NCBI RefSeq assembly: GCF_028473645.1
Contig: NZ_CP097269.1
Coordinates: forward strand, 2,064,001 to 2,128,000
Reading direction: 5' to 3'
Origin: Acidovorax sp. GBBC 1281
GTDB taxonomy: Bacteria > Pseudomonadota > Gammaproteobacteria > Burkholderiales > Burkholderiaceae_C
Length of the DNA stretch: 64,000 nt
This document shows positions 41,710-50,591 of the stretch, piece by piece (the first letter of the stretch is position 1; each line of letters opens with the position of its first letter). The notes below the pieces were generated by a model. It saw nothing but the letters and a program-made list of their open reading frames with translations, did no database searches and was not told the DNA's origin. Position numbers and translations under genes: made by a program.

Positions 41710-43689
41710 TCATCGAGACAGGTTCCGCTGTCGACCAAACTCCCATGACACGCTACTCCCTCGCACCGTCGCATCAATGGTTTGCCCCAAACGCTGCTCG
41801 ATCGCCGGCTTCCAAGGCACCAGCCTGAATCCAAGCCCGTCAACCAGCACGGCAAAGCGCCCGCTGGCGAGCATCACGCTACGCCGGTAGACCCCGCTGA
41901 CGAGCTCTCCATCGGCTATCGGCCGATGCTGCAACCCAGTCTCGGCCGCAATGGTCTGGCCTGCTGCCACGAGCTCCCGACCTCGCAGCGTCGCCCACAG
42001 GTTGCTCGCAAGGATCACGCGCTGCCCACGCCGCTCGGCGAGCCCCTGATCGGTCAGGAAATCCGAGCGCTGTTGAAGCGCGGCGCGTACCTCACTACCA
42101 AAACCCAGTTCGCTCAAACCTTTGCTTCCACCGATCAACTGCTGATCCAGCCAGGTCGCGCCGAGCACACGGGCCTGCCGTTCGATGGGCAGGTGCGAGC
42201 GCAACTCCACCGCCACGCCGCCGAGTCGCTGCGCATCGTACTGACGGCCTCGCTCGGGCAAGTCGCCCGGCACCCGCCAAACACCCTCGGCCACGCGTTC
42301 CACAATGCCGGCACGGCGCAGTGCTTCCAGCCGGCGGACGTGGGCGTCGACCACCTCACGCGGATCGCGTCCAGCGGTGGTTTGGGACTGGGCCTGTGCC
42401 TTCGAAACCGCGAGATGGTGATCGGTGCGGTAGAGGCCATCGGCCGCCAGCGCGGCGATGTTCTTGTCGGCGGAACGAACCTCTGTTGAACCGCGCGCTT
42501 CGACCACCGCGCCAACCGGGTACTGTTCCAGTTCGGTCCTGGCCGGCAGCGCCACGTAGTGCGCCTTGCCGTCGGTGCCATCGAGCACCAGGTAGCCTTT
42601 GTCGTACAGCTCATCGGCCAGGCCCTTAGCGGCAACGCGCCCGACGATGGAACGGCCGTCCTCGCTAGCCTGGAACACTGCCAGCTCGCGTTGCTGGCCA
42701 CCCATCGCACGCTGCATCGTGCGGATGATGTCACCGCGTTCGCCCATCGCGCGCAACGTCTGCTCGGCATCGGTATGGATGGCCCAGACGCCTGGGCGCT
42801 CTTCGATGGCCAAGCCCATGCGCTGCAGACGCTGCAGGCGACCCACCATCAGCACGCGCTGCTGCTGCATCTTCGGGTCGTCAGTTGGTTGATCGACAAG
42901 ATTCAAACCGTCCCGCGCTTCGCGCTGCAAGGTGCGATCCAGGCTGGTCCAACGCTCCTGATCGACTTCGCGGGACAACGTGCGCTGGATCTCCAGCTCT
43001 GTGCGCGGCCCCAGCCATTCGGTGGCCAGCTCCGCGGCACGCTCGCGCATGCCCCGGGTGATGTAGGCCTGCGAGATGACGAGGTCCTTGCCCGTGTCGT
43101 CCTTGCCTCGCAGAACGATGTGCGTGTGCGGGTTGTCGGTGTTCTAGTGGTTCACTGCGACCCAGTCCAACCGTGTGCCCAGGTCCGCTTCCATGCGGCC
43201 CATCAGATGTCGGGTGTAGGTGCTCAGGTCATCTAGCTGTTCGGCATCCTCGGGCGAGACGATCAGGCGGAACTGGTGCCGGTCTTCCCGACCGCGCTCC
43301 TCGAACGCCGCCACATCCGCCTCGTCGGTCAGCGGCCCATAGGCCTTGCCGGCGTCCTGCTCTCGGCCCACGCCTTCGCGCTCGATGTAGCGCAGGTGAG
43401 TGATCGTCGAGCGCGCGCCGGCCGTCTTCAGGTAAACCAGCCGCACCTTGACCGTGGCACGCCGCGAACTGGCGGACAGGGACTGCCCAGTGAAACGTGC
43501 TGCAACATGGCCGCGTCCCAGCCGCGAGCCAGGTGCTTTACCGCCTTTGCCACGCTTGCCGCCAGTGGCGTTGGCAGCCTTTGTGGTCTGGCGCAGCACC
43601 TGCGAGACGAAGGTCTGGCCGCGCTGCTTCGGAGCGCCGGGCTGGACGCGGAAATTGTCCTCGCCGCCCGAGTTTCCGCGTTTTCTCAT
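41710..43689 (-). pseudogene. rlxS: VirD2-like relaxase (RlxS) with premature amber codon
   Basis: One frame of 660 codons from MRKRGNSGG, broken only by TAG at 43144-43146. The N-terminal part has the relaxase region (TVKVRLVYLK ... RDWVAVNH-type). The amber replaces the Trp expected in NHWNTDNPHTHIVLRG, the metal-binding motif, so the His triad lies just after the stop. Downstream residues continue correctly through MRERAAELATEWLG to a complete C-terminus. A restart at 43050 would lack the catalytic domain. Read-through or a suppressor could rescue it. Confidence 0.88.
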
Positions 43690-44248
43690 GGAGTTGCTCC
43701 GGCTAAGGTCAACGCGTCAAGGCGTGCCAGGCACGCGGTTTTGCCAACACTGACAAGGTGTTGCCGAACCTCGCGGCACGGTGCCGCCCAATGGCGCGTG
43801 CCGCGCCAACCCCACGTGCAGACTCGCTTCCAGGCCGGCAGCGTGCCGGCCCCTTTAATCTTGCCCTGCATCTTTCCCCGGCCTGACGGCACGGGGATGC
43901 GATGCCCCGGCGGCGCTGCGCAGGGCGCAGCCAACCGGCCGGCGAGCGCGGTCCATGCCACCGGCATGGTGCGCTCGGGGCAAGCCATCTGCACGTGGGG
44001 GCGCACGCGAGCGTGCGCGGGAACACGTAGCAAATCGGTCAGCGGATGCAGCGCGGAGTGCAGTGCCAGATGCGGTGCGACTGCACGAAGTCTGCACGCG
44101 CAACGACGCATCAGCCGCGTCGAGAGCGACATGCTGGATAGCACGTCATCGACGTGCAGCGACCTACGAAAAGAACGAGGTTCAGCGCACACGCGAGCCC
44201 AATGCGCTCGTTGCTGCGACCGATCAGTCTGCGCACGATGGAATCGGG
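43690..44248. other. Non-coding region upstream of relaxase, candidate oriT
   Basis: 559 bp without a supported gene between traF and the relaxase, the usual place for oriT. Inverted repeats: GCGTGCC-A-GGCACGC (43722-43736); GCCGGCA-GCG-TGCCGGC (43834-43850), followed by CCCTTTAATCTTGCCC, where ATCTTGC resembles the IncP/VirD2-type nick word; and an imperfect repeat 43944-43976 centred on CCATGCC-ACC-GGCATGG. Which one carries the nick is unknown. Confidence 0.5.
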
Positions 44249-44848
44249 TCATGGCCGCTTCTCCAGATGAATCGGCTGCGCAATGCCGATCACGTCGGAC
44301 ACATCAATCGGCCCGAAGTACCGGCTGTCGAACGACGCCGGATTGGTCGTGCTCAAGAGGAACAGTTCGTCCTCGACCAGCACCCGGCACTGCGGCCAAG
44401 ATGGCAGCAGACGGCCCAGCCGATCAGCGCGCAGCACGGCGGCCACCGGCACGCCGTCGATGCTCACTTCGCCATCCACGATGCAAACACGTTGAGGCGC
44501 CATCGCACCCACACGTTTGAGCAACGGGATGTGCGACGGCAGGTAGCCGCGCTGCGCAGCCAGTGCGGCTACGTCTGCAGGCAAATGCGCCAGCACGATG
44601 CTGCCGACGGACAACGGCGGTTGCAGCTCGTCGGTGAGCGAACGAATTGGCTCGATGCGATACCAGCCGACCGGCATGCTGTCGGTCGGGTTGTAGACGA
44701 CGTGCGCCTTAGGCCGCACGAAAGACGCCCAGGCCATCGCCGCAAGGCCACAGGCGGACAGCATCGCGAGCAGGATGCGAACACACCGACGCGAGCGAGG
44801 GCGCTGCGTGATTTCTGGCGCGGTATTCGACGGATGGGTGGCCGTCAT
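44249..44848 (-). CDS. traF: TraF-type S26 signal peptidase for pilin processing
   Basis: A 199-residue inner-membrane serine peptidase. It has one N-terminal transmembrane segment (ILLAMLSACGLAAMAWASF), the catalytic Ser in YNPTDSMPVGWYRI and Lys in LLKRVGAMAP, plus the C-terminal SFDSRYFGPI signature. In IncP-type transfer systems TraF trims and helps cyclise the TrbC pilin. It overlaps the DUF2840 gene by ATGA, completing a tightly coupled parA-RHH-DUF2840-traF operon. Confidence 0.92.
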   Translation of the reverse strand: MTATHPSNTAPEITQRPRSRRCVRILLAMLSACGLAAMAWASFVRPKAHVVYNPTDSMPVGWYRIEPIRSLTDELQPPLSVGSIVLAHLPADVAALAAQRGYLPSHIPLLKRVGAMAPQRVCIVDGEVSIDGVPVAAVLRADRLGRLLPSWPQCRVLVEDELFLLSTTNPASFDSRYFGPIDVSDVIGIAQPIHLEKRP

Positions 44849-45390
44849 TGCAGCGCCCTCCCGGCCAGCCAAGCGGCATGCCGCTCGGCCATGTATTCCG
44901 GCAGCGGCTGGTGCGCCGCCACACGGTTGCCCAGCGTACGCCAATACGCGGGAGACACGTCGACGGGAGCGATGCCCAGCGCCTCGATGGCGTCGATCAG
45001 CGGCAATACGGCCTGCACTTTCCGCTCGCCCTCGACGTGCAGCAGGATGCGCGCGCCAGGCTGCACGCCGGGGATGCGCTGCACCGCGTCGAGCGGCGTA
45101 CACGCCTGCATCACCATGAGCTGCCAGCGCGTCGTGCCGTAGTCGTTCGACTCCCAGCGGATGCGGCAGAAGATGGACGCTGGCAGGAACGCCACACTGC
45201 GCCGCCAGCGGTCGAGTTGGATGGTGCGCACCGGCTCACCGAAGCGCAGATAGAGATTGATGCGCTTGTCCACGAAGGCGAGTGCAACGCGGGTCAGCGG
45301 CACGCCGCCGGACTGTCCGGCGAGTGCGTGCGGTGTTGGCCAAGGTGCGTTCGTGTCGGCGCTTGCCTGCGCCTGGCTGTTCGCAGTCAT
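44845..45390 (-). CDS. DUF2840 family protein
   Basis: A 181-residue protein of unknown function conserved in Tn4371-like ICEs between parA and traF. The core is VALAFVDKRINLYLRFGEPVRTIQLDRWRR and FCRIRWESNDYGTTRWQLMVMQA, ending YMAERHAAWLAGRALQ. No signal peptide. Four-base overlaps on both sides show translational coupling with the RHH gene and traF. Confidence 0.85.
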   Translation of the reverse strand: MTANSQAQASADTNAPWPTPHALAGQSGGVPLTRVALAFVDKRINLYLRFGEPVRTIQLDRWRRSVAFLPASIFCRIRWESNDYGTTRWQLMVMQACTPLDAVQRIPGVQPGARILLHVEGERKVQAVLPLIDAIEALGIAPVDVSPAYWRTLGNRVAAHQPLPEYMAERHAAWLAGRALQ

Positions 45391-45647
45391 GGTGTCTTCT
45401 CCGGGAATTCGCGTTCGAGCAAAGCGCGTAGCAGTTCGGCCACCGTGGTGTTCTGCGTGAACGCAGACACCTTGATGCGGGCGCGCAGCGCAGGCGTCAC
45501 GTCGAGGGTCAGGCGAGCGGTATAGAGGTCGCCCTTGGTGAGGTCAGCGCCATCGCCCTGGCGAATCCAAGCCTCTACTTGCGGATTCGCCGGCGGCCGC
45601 GCGCCGATGGGGATGCGCGTGGCGCGCTTGCTTGGCGCGCCGCTCAT
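45387..45647 (-). CDS. Ribbon-helix-helix partition-associated protein
   Basis: An 86-residue protein. The C-terminal half (YTARLTLDVTPALRARIKVSAFTQNTTVAELLRALLEREF) is an RHH DNA-binding motif. It immediately follows parA with an ATGA overlap, so it is the probable centromere-binding partner of this small ParA, in the manner of ParG-type systems. The start at MSGAPS is chosen for the overlap; three codons upstream is another Met. Confidence 0.82.
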   Translation of the reverse strand: MSGAPSKRATRIPIGARPPANPQVEAWIRQGDGADLTKGDLYTARLTLDVTPALRARIKVSAFTQNTTVAELLRALLEREFPEKTP

Positions 45648-46282
45648 GGCGACCACCGCAGCAGTTCATCGACCAGCGCGGTGATCTCGCGTGCAGCCGC
45701 ACCGTCCGAAGCCAGTTCTCGCGCCAGCCGGCCAGCAGCCACGCTGTCGGCGAAGATGATGCGCTGGCGTACCTCGGCACGCAGCGCGGGCAGCGGTTGA
45801 TCGGCGAGCGAGTTGCGCGCCTCACGCCCGATTACCGTCGTGCCGATGCGCCGGTTGATGACGAAGGCCGCGCGCAGCGCAGGCCGGAACACCTGAGCCT
45901 CGCGGATCAGTGCCACCATCTCCGCGCTGGCCCAGAGGTCGTAAGGGCTGGGCTGCACCGGGATCAGCACGCAATCCGCAGCGAGCAGCGCTGAGCGCGC
46001 GAGTGCGGCAATTCGGGGTGGCCCATCGATCACGATGTGATCGGCCCGCCTGGCGAGTTCTGGCGCTTCCTGGTGGAGGGTTTCCCTTGCCAAGCCGACG
46101 GCGCTGAAGAGGCGCGGCAGTCCTTGCTGGCTGCGCCGTTGCGTCCAGTCCAGGGATGACCCCTGCGGGTCGGCATCCAGCAGGATGATCGATTGCCCGC
46201 GCATCGCCAGTTCACCGGCGATGTGGGTGGCGAGTGTGGTCTTGCCGACGCCGCCTTTCTGGTTGAGCAGGGCGACGATCAT
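45644..46282 (-). CDS. parA: ParA-family partition ATPase
   Basis: A 212-residue short ParA (type Ib size). It has the deviant Walker A LNQKGGVGKTT at 6-16, LLDADPQGSS, and IDGPPR. It would segregate the excised element when replicating. It is preceded by an iteron region and repA upstream and followed by an RHH partner. Confidence 0.95.
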   Translation of the reverse strand: MIVALLNQKGGVGKTTLATHIAGELAMRGQSIILLDADPQGSSLDWTQRRSQQGLPRLFSAVGLARETLHQEAPELARRADHIVIDGPPRIAALARSALLAADCVLIPVQPSPYDLWASAEMVALIREAQVFRPALRAAFVINRRIGTTVIGREARNSLADQPLPALRAEVRQRIIFADSVAAGRLARELASDGAAAREITALVDELLRWSP

Positions 46283-46595
46283 GGCGTGGCTCTCCGTGCT
46301 GGAAAGCTGTCTGCTGATCGGCCTGCCGATCGACCTGGTGAATGAGCCGATTCCTGGCTTCGGTTTGGCGGCGGTTTTTGACTTTCAGCAGTTGTCCACC
46401 GAGCCGGCGCGCTCCTACTAAAAGTTAGATCTCTGTAGTTAGGTAAGTTAAGGAGGCCCGAAACCCGCGCCAGCATTGGCTCTCCGGCCGATCCGTTCTC
46501 CTGATAGCACGAGGGTCGTACTCCCGATAGCACGACACCTCTTGCGCCTGATAGCACGAGCCCGTCCACTGGTCGCTCACCGGTTGTCCACAAAA
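46283..46595. other. Candidate iteron-type replication origin
   Basis: 313 bp between repA and parA. Three direct repeats CYGATAGCACGA start at 46501, 46524 and 46548 (spacing 23-24 bp, about two helical turns). A DnaA-box-like TTGTCCACA lies at 46584-46592, and an AT-richer patch at about 46418-46455. Another near-box TTATCCACC (minus strand) lies just inside repA. This is the layout of an iteron-controlled theta origin. Confidence 0.65.
46501..46559 (+). repeat. Three 12-bp iterons
   Basis: CTGATAGCACGA (46501-46512), CCGATAGCACGA (46524-46535), CTGATAGCACGA (46548-46559): 12-bp repeats with one variable base, phased at about two turns. Likely RepA-binding sites because repA is adjacent. 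Confidence 0.75.
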
Positions 46596-47456
46596 TCACC
46601 GTCTGCCGACCTGGAATGGGTTCGCGGTGGATAACTTTGGCCGGAACACCAGAAGCTCCGGCTCCTCCGGCAAGCGTTCGATAGTCAGGGTGTAGCCCGG
46701 CAAGGCCTGGCGTGCCACCAGGGCGCGCAGGTCGTAGGCGAAGTCCGAGAACCGCGCCGCGCTGCCTGACTTGCGGTGCAGGTGCCGGAAGTCGAACTGC
46801 CAGCCGGATTCCTGCTTGCCACCGTGCTTGCGCACCAGACGGTACAGCCAGCGCTCGATGCCGCCCGTGAGCTTGAAGTACGCTGGGTCGATGGTCAGCA
46901 CCAGCGCTTCGTCCAGCACGCCGGCATAGAACCAGTCCGGCAGGATGAGTTCGAGGCCCAGCGGCACGCCCTTGGTGTCGGCCCGTTCCTTCCACTCGTT
47001 GATCCAGGAGAAGCGGTGCAGCCGCCGACCGGTGGTCTCGCGGATCGAGGTGGCAATCGTGGTCGACTGCAGGCGATCCAGTGCGGCCTTCAGGCGCTGG
47101 TAGTCGCGTAGCGACGTGCCGCGGCCGATGAAACGCAGGATCTCGTACGGCGTGGCCTGCATCCAGCGCGACGGGCGGATGCCCGCGTCGCGCGCCTCGA
47201 CGATCTGGCTGGCGGCCCAGATCAGGATGTCGGCATCCCAGATCGTCGCGATGCCGTGCTCCTGCGTTCCCTCCACACGCACCGTTACGCCGCCCGAGCG
47301 GAAGTCGATCGGCGCCACACGCCGTGACTTGGCCAGCGAGAAGAAGGGATAGGCCATCAGGTCCTGGGCGTCGCGCGGCGCCATGTCGCCCGGCAGTGCG
47401 CGGAACAGGTCGAGCTGTTCGCGTTGCGGCCGAGGGATGGACGAAGCAAGGACCAC
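46596..47456 (-). CDS. repA: Replication initiator protein RepA
   Basis: A 286-residue initiator of the Replic_Rep_A type: MAYPFFSLAKSRRVAPIDFRSG, IWDADILIWAASQIVEARD, TSLRDYQRLKAALDRLQSTTI and SGWQFDFRHLHRKSGSAARFSDFAYDLR (a winged-helix DNA-binding region). It probably binds the iterons just downstream and allows autonomous replication of the excised circle. It starts 15 bp after the AlpA-like stop. Confidence 0.93.
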   Translation of the reverse strand: MVLASSIPRPQREQLDLFRALPGDMAPRDAQDLMAYPFFSLAKSRRVAPIDFRSGGVTVRVEGTQEHGIATIWDADILIWAASQIVEARDAGIRPSRWMQATPYEILRFIGRGTSLRDYQRLKAALDRLQSTTIATSIRETTGRRLHRFSWINEWKERADTKGVPLGLELILPDWFYAGVLDEALVLTIDPAYFKLTGGIERWLYRLVRKHGGKQESGWQFDFRHLHRKSGSAARFSDFAYDLRALVARQALPGYTLTIERLPEEPELLVFRPKLSTANPFQVGRR

Positions 47457-47470
47457 TGTCGCGCCGGGGA

Positions 47471-47767
47471 TCAGCGGCCATCACGGTGATCACCCGCATG
47501 GCGTTCGGCGTATTCGGGATCGGATGTGGCCTCGAAGCTGCGGGCGTCGGCCCAGGCCTCGAGATCGGCGACGGAGTACATGACGCGCCGGCCGAACTTG
47601 CGGAAGCGCGGGCCGCCGCCAATGACACGCTGCTTCTCCAGCGTACGCGGCGACAGCCGCAGGAACTCGGCAGCCTCGTCGTTGGTTAGGTAGCGGGCGG
47701 GCTGCACGGTCGCGGGCTTGGTCGGGGTGGCGGGTGCGGCAGCGGGCCGCAACGGAGCGGGTCTCAT
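47471..47767 (-). CDS. AlpA/MerR-like helix-turn-helix protein
   Basis: A 98-residue protein. After a Pro/Ala-rich start comes an excisionase-type winged HTH (ARYLTNDEAAEFLRLSPRTLEKQRVIGGGPRFRKFGRRVMYSVADLEAW). Located directly before repA in the same direction; probably regulates repA or acts in excision. Confidence 0.88.
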   Translation of the reverse strand: MRPAPLRPAAAPATPTKPATVQPARYLTNDEAAEFLRLSPRTLEKQRVIGGGPRFRKFGRRVMYSVADLEAWADARSFEATSDPEYAERHAGDHRDGR

Positions 47768-47850
47768 GGTGTGAACCTCCATCGGTCTGGGTCGCCGGTC
47801 ACAACAGCGCGACCGGATGGAGGCAGTCTCAAGAAAGCAAGGCGTCCTGC

Positions 47851-48612
47851 TCAGGGACGTTTTGCACCGCCCGCAGAACGTCCCTGTTTGAGCGGCGGGA
47901 GCTGTGCCAGGCGGCGATAGCCGCCGCGCATCAGGTTTTGGCCCCGCCGCACCAAGCGGCGCACGCGGGCGCGCAGCTCGCCGTCTGCGTGCCAGCCCAT
48001 GGCCACCGCATCTGCGCCGTACACGCCTTCGGCGGCTTCGCGAAAGGACGCACCCGCCAGGATCGCGTCCAGCGCCTGCAGGGTGTGCAGTTCCAGCAGC
48101 GCAGCCGGCGCCGGTCTGGGCTTGACGATGCCAAGCACCGGCCCCAGTTCACGGCGAGGAATGGATGGCGCAGCCCCACCGCGATGCGCGCACACCACGG
48201 CCATGCCATCGTCCAAGCCAGGCGCCAGCGCAAAGCGCAGGCAACGGCCGCTGCTGCGCGCGATCAACGCCAGACTCTTGCCGTCGTGCATCAACTGCTT
48301 GTGCCCAGGGATGGACCAGAACGCGAAGACGTTGGCACTCCAGGACGGGTCTGCGTCGGGGTGGAGTTGCACCACAGCCGCATGGCCGGGCAGCCAGGCC
48401 GGGTGCGCATCCCGCGCGTCCAGATCCGGACTTTCCAGCAGCCGCAAGCCCCAACGCTGCGCCGCCTTCGAATGGTCGCGGCGGCGCAGCCAGTCGAGCC
48501 GGTAGTCCGGGTGCCTGCGCAGGTACTCCCAGGCCAAGGCCAGCTCGTCCAGGTGCAGGACGTAGAGGTACGCCGCTGTGGCGTACCAGGGTTCGGCTCT
48601 GCGATCGGCCAT
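47851..48612 (-). CDS. DUF2285/transcriptional-regulator-domain protein
   Basis: A 253-residue protein. The N-terminal part (WYATAAYLYVLHLDELALAWEYLRRHPDYRLDWLRR) is the regulator-like domain common in Tn4371-like elements, the middle is beta-rich, and the C-terminal DUF2285 part reads AALLELHTLQALDAILAGASFREAAEGVYGADAV with a second HTH-like helix pair. It may bind DNA; exact role unknown. It precedes the AlpA-repA pair. Confidence 0.85.
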   Translation of the reverse strand: MADRRAEPWYATAAYLYVLHLDELALAWEYLRRHPDYRLDWLRRRDHSKAAQRWGLRLLESPDLDARDAHPAWLPGHAAVVQLHPDADPSWSANVFAFWSIPGHKQLMHDGKSLALIARSSGRCLRFALAPGLDDGMAVVCAHRGGAAPSIPRRELGPVLGIVKPRPAPAALLELHTLQALDAILAGASFREAAEGVYGADAVAMGWHADGELRARVRRLVRRGQNLMRGGYRRLAQLPPLKQGRSAGGAKRP

Positions 48613-48933
48613 GACGTCACCTCCCTGTGCTGGGGTGCGTCGCCACGGCGAACCGGCGGGCTATGAAGCCATCGTCAAGGTGTCATTGAAAAGGCGTTAC
48701 GCTGGCCATGTCAAGACCGATGGGCTCCGTTGCGTTGCGAGGATCGTCCGAATGCGACGACGACACTGCGCCGAAATGGCGCGTCGCACGGACCAGGGTG
48801 CCGCGGGCCGCGCCAGACATCGAGACTGTTTCGGTCAGGCACGCACCGCTGCGGTGCAACAGTGCCGACTGAGACCCAGCACGTCACAGGCCAGACCGAA
48901 ACGGACTCGATGCGCCGTCTCAGCCTTGCCTCC
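48613..48933. other. Intergenic region, no feature recognised
   Basis: About 320 bp between DUF2285 and DUF2958 genes. Open frames here lack family signatures. It probably holds the promoter of the DUF2285-AlpA-repA operon (minus). Confidence 0.4.
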
Positions 48934-49281
48934 TCAGTCGAGGATCGAGCCGTTCTCTTCGGCCAAGCGCAGGTATTCCGACAGCCGCCTCACGGGCTGG
49001 AAATAGCGGTCACGCATCACGGGCTGCTGGCGTGGCCCGACGATGGACGCCAAGTCGGAAATGCGGATGGAGCCGAGCGCCGGCATGCCGATCCCCAGGT
49101 CGATGACACCATGCGCCGTATCGCCATCGGCCGGATCGAGCCAGGCCAGCAGCCAGGTGGCGTGGGCATCCGGGGTGAACAGGCGCACCACGGGGATCGG
49201 ATCGGTGTCTTGCCCGGCGGCGCGGGCCTCGCCGTTGGCCAGCAGGTGCCAGCGGTCGTCGTCGGTGAGAAGTGGGTTCAT
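48934..49281 (-). CDS. DUF2958 family protein
   Basis: A 115-residue protein (MNPLLTDDDRWHLLANGEA ... PVVRLFTPDAHATWLLAWLDPADGDTAHGVIDLGIGMPALGSI). The family is a plasmid and ICE housekeeping protein of unknown function. It is intact and stands alone, with 260 bp upstream. The upstream plus strand has a run of A/C-rich words (CACAAAAACACGAAG, GCACGAAAGCACAC) that is not explained. Confidence 0.85.
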   Translation of the reverse strand: MNPLLTDDDRWHLLANGEARAAGQDTDPIPVVRLFTPDAHATWLLAWLDPADGDTAHGVIDLGIGMPALGSIRISDLASIVGPRQQPVMRDRYFQPVRRLSEYLRLAEENGSILD

Positions 49282-49541
49282 CTACATCTCCACAAAAACA
49301 CGAAGCCGCTGAACCGCATCCGTGCCTTCGCACGAAAGCACACATGCACAAACCCACAGATCCGTAGAAGCGCAAAGACTCACAGGCGTAATGGCGGAAG
49401 TCAGCAAAGAGTCGGATCAGGTTCTGTGCGTTGGAGGAAATGCGTCGATGCGGATTTCCGTAAAGGCACCAACAGCAGCTCGCGGCACATAGGTTAAAGA
49501 TAACGTGGTTTTAATTGTGCTGCGACGTGACGCTTCTGTCC

Positions 49542-49832
49542 ATGGAGAAGCGCACCATCCAGCGCGGCCGTCCGGCCGGCGCGACCACCTTCGACGCCGA
49601 GCTGGCCCAAGCCTTCGGCGCGGCGGTGCGCGCGCTACGGACGGAGCGTGGCATCGCGCAAGAGACCTTGGCGCACCTGGCTGGCATCGAGCGTTCACAC
49701 ATGGGCAAGATCGAGCGCGGCGAGCACATGCCTACGCTGGCGATCATCTTCAAGATCGCCGGCGCCCTCGAATGCAGTACGGCCGTGTTGATGAGCGAGG
49801 CCGAAGGCCAACTCGCGGCAGCACGGGCATAG
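49542..49832 (+). CDS. XRE-family HTH transcriptional regulator
   Basis: A 96-residue protein. The HTH_3 domain is at about 22-80 (FGAAVRALRTERGIAQETLAHLAGIERSHMGKIERGEHMPTLAIIFKIAGAL). The start MEKRT is preferred; a Met nine codons upstream exists. It is divergent from DUF2958 and likely a repressor of ICE maintenance or transfer genes. Confidence 0.92.
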   Translation: MEKRTIQRGRPAGATTFDAELAQAFGAAVRALRTERGIAQETLAHLAGIERSHMGKIERGEHMPTLAIIFKIAGALECSTAVLMSEAEGQLAAARA

Positions 49833-49964
49833 GTTCCGGCATTCCGGCATTCCAATACCCGGCTCCTCTCTGCAGGAGTGACTACAGGTTTTCCCTAGTC
49901 TTTGGGCCGTTGAAATCCACGGATTCCGCAACAACCTGTGAATCTTCAGCTTCAGGAGTGACAC

Positions 49965-50216
49965 ATGGCGGAACTGGGCGACTGGTCGGATCACGATAAC
50001 AAGCGGTACATCGGCAAAATCGACCGCATCTATGTGGCGATGTCTGAGACTTATGAGGTCGAATTCTTCATCGACCAATACCTCAAGACGCGCAACTACG
50101 CGATCTCCAACGAGAACCGCGACAAGGTTGCGAAGGCGATGGAAAGCTACAGCGGCCGAGCGCCCATCAAGCGTGACGAGCTGCACCAGTACCTGGACGG
50201 CTACTGGAAGAAGTAG
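49965..50216 (+). CDS. Small acidic/basic hypothetical protein
   Basis: An 83-residue soluble protein (MAELGDWSDHDNKRYIGKIDRIYVAMSETYEVEFFIDQYL ... RDELHQYLDGYWKK), helical with a mixed-charge surface. AGGAG lies 8 bp upstream, supporting the start. No family recognised. It converges on DUF736 with a shared bidirectional terminator between them. Confidence 0.7.
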   Translation: MAELGDWSDHDNKRYIGKIDRIYVAMSETYEVEFFIDQYLKTRNYAISNENRDKVAKAMESYSGRAPIKRDELHQYLDGYWKK

Positions 50217-50236
50217 CGCGCGCCGATTCGATCACC

Positions 50237-50264
50237 CGTGCCCCGCTGCCATAGACGGGGCACG
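50237..50264. terminator. Bidirectional hairpin between convergent genes
   Basis: Perfect 9-bp stem CGTGCCCCG / CGGGGCACG with a 10-nt loop in the 60-bp gap between two convergent genes. No long T-run, so its efficiency is uncertain. Confidence 0.55.
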
Positions 50265-50276
50265 GAAGAGCGGCCG

Positions 50277-50591
50277 TCAGGCCGCCTGTGGCTTGTTGCG
50301 CGACCAGATCAGGTCGTGCGTGCCGTCCTCGCCTGCAATTAGGCGGGCATAGATCGTCGCCGGGAACGAAGGATCGTCGAGGCTCACGGACAGGTACTCG
50401 CGCCCGGCTTCGCTGATCTTCTTCCACGCTGCGCCGATGTCGTGACTAGCCGCCTGGAGGCGGAAGTCAGGGGCGTTTTCCTTATCGCCTTTGTCGTTGG
50501 GAACCAGCTTGACCTTGACGTTGAGCGTCAGGGTGCGAAGCGTGCCGGAGAAGCCGTCTTTGTCTGCGGTGAAAGTGCCGATGTTGGCCAT
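50277..50591 (-). CDS. DUF736 family protein
   Basis: A 104-residue protein ([33 protein letters not shown] ... [23 protein letters not shown]), the DUF736 beta-rich small protein present in most Tn4371-like and related ICEs. Function unknown. GGAAA-type purine stretch precedes the start. Confidence 0.92.
   Translation of the reverse strand: MANIGTFTADKDGFSGTLRTLTLNVKVKLVPNDKGDKENAPDFRLQAASHDIGAAWKKISEAGREYLSVSLDDPSFPATIYARLIAGEDGTHDLIWSRNKPQAA

Noticed and set aside
46501..46559. Possible CRISPR-like repeat array
   Set aside because: Repeats are only 12 bp with about 11 bp between them, and they adjoin repA; iterons fit, CRISPR does not.
46279..47628. 449-codon minus-strand frame overlapping repA
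   Set aside because: An off-frame reading of repA and the upstream AlpA-like gene with no recognisable domain.
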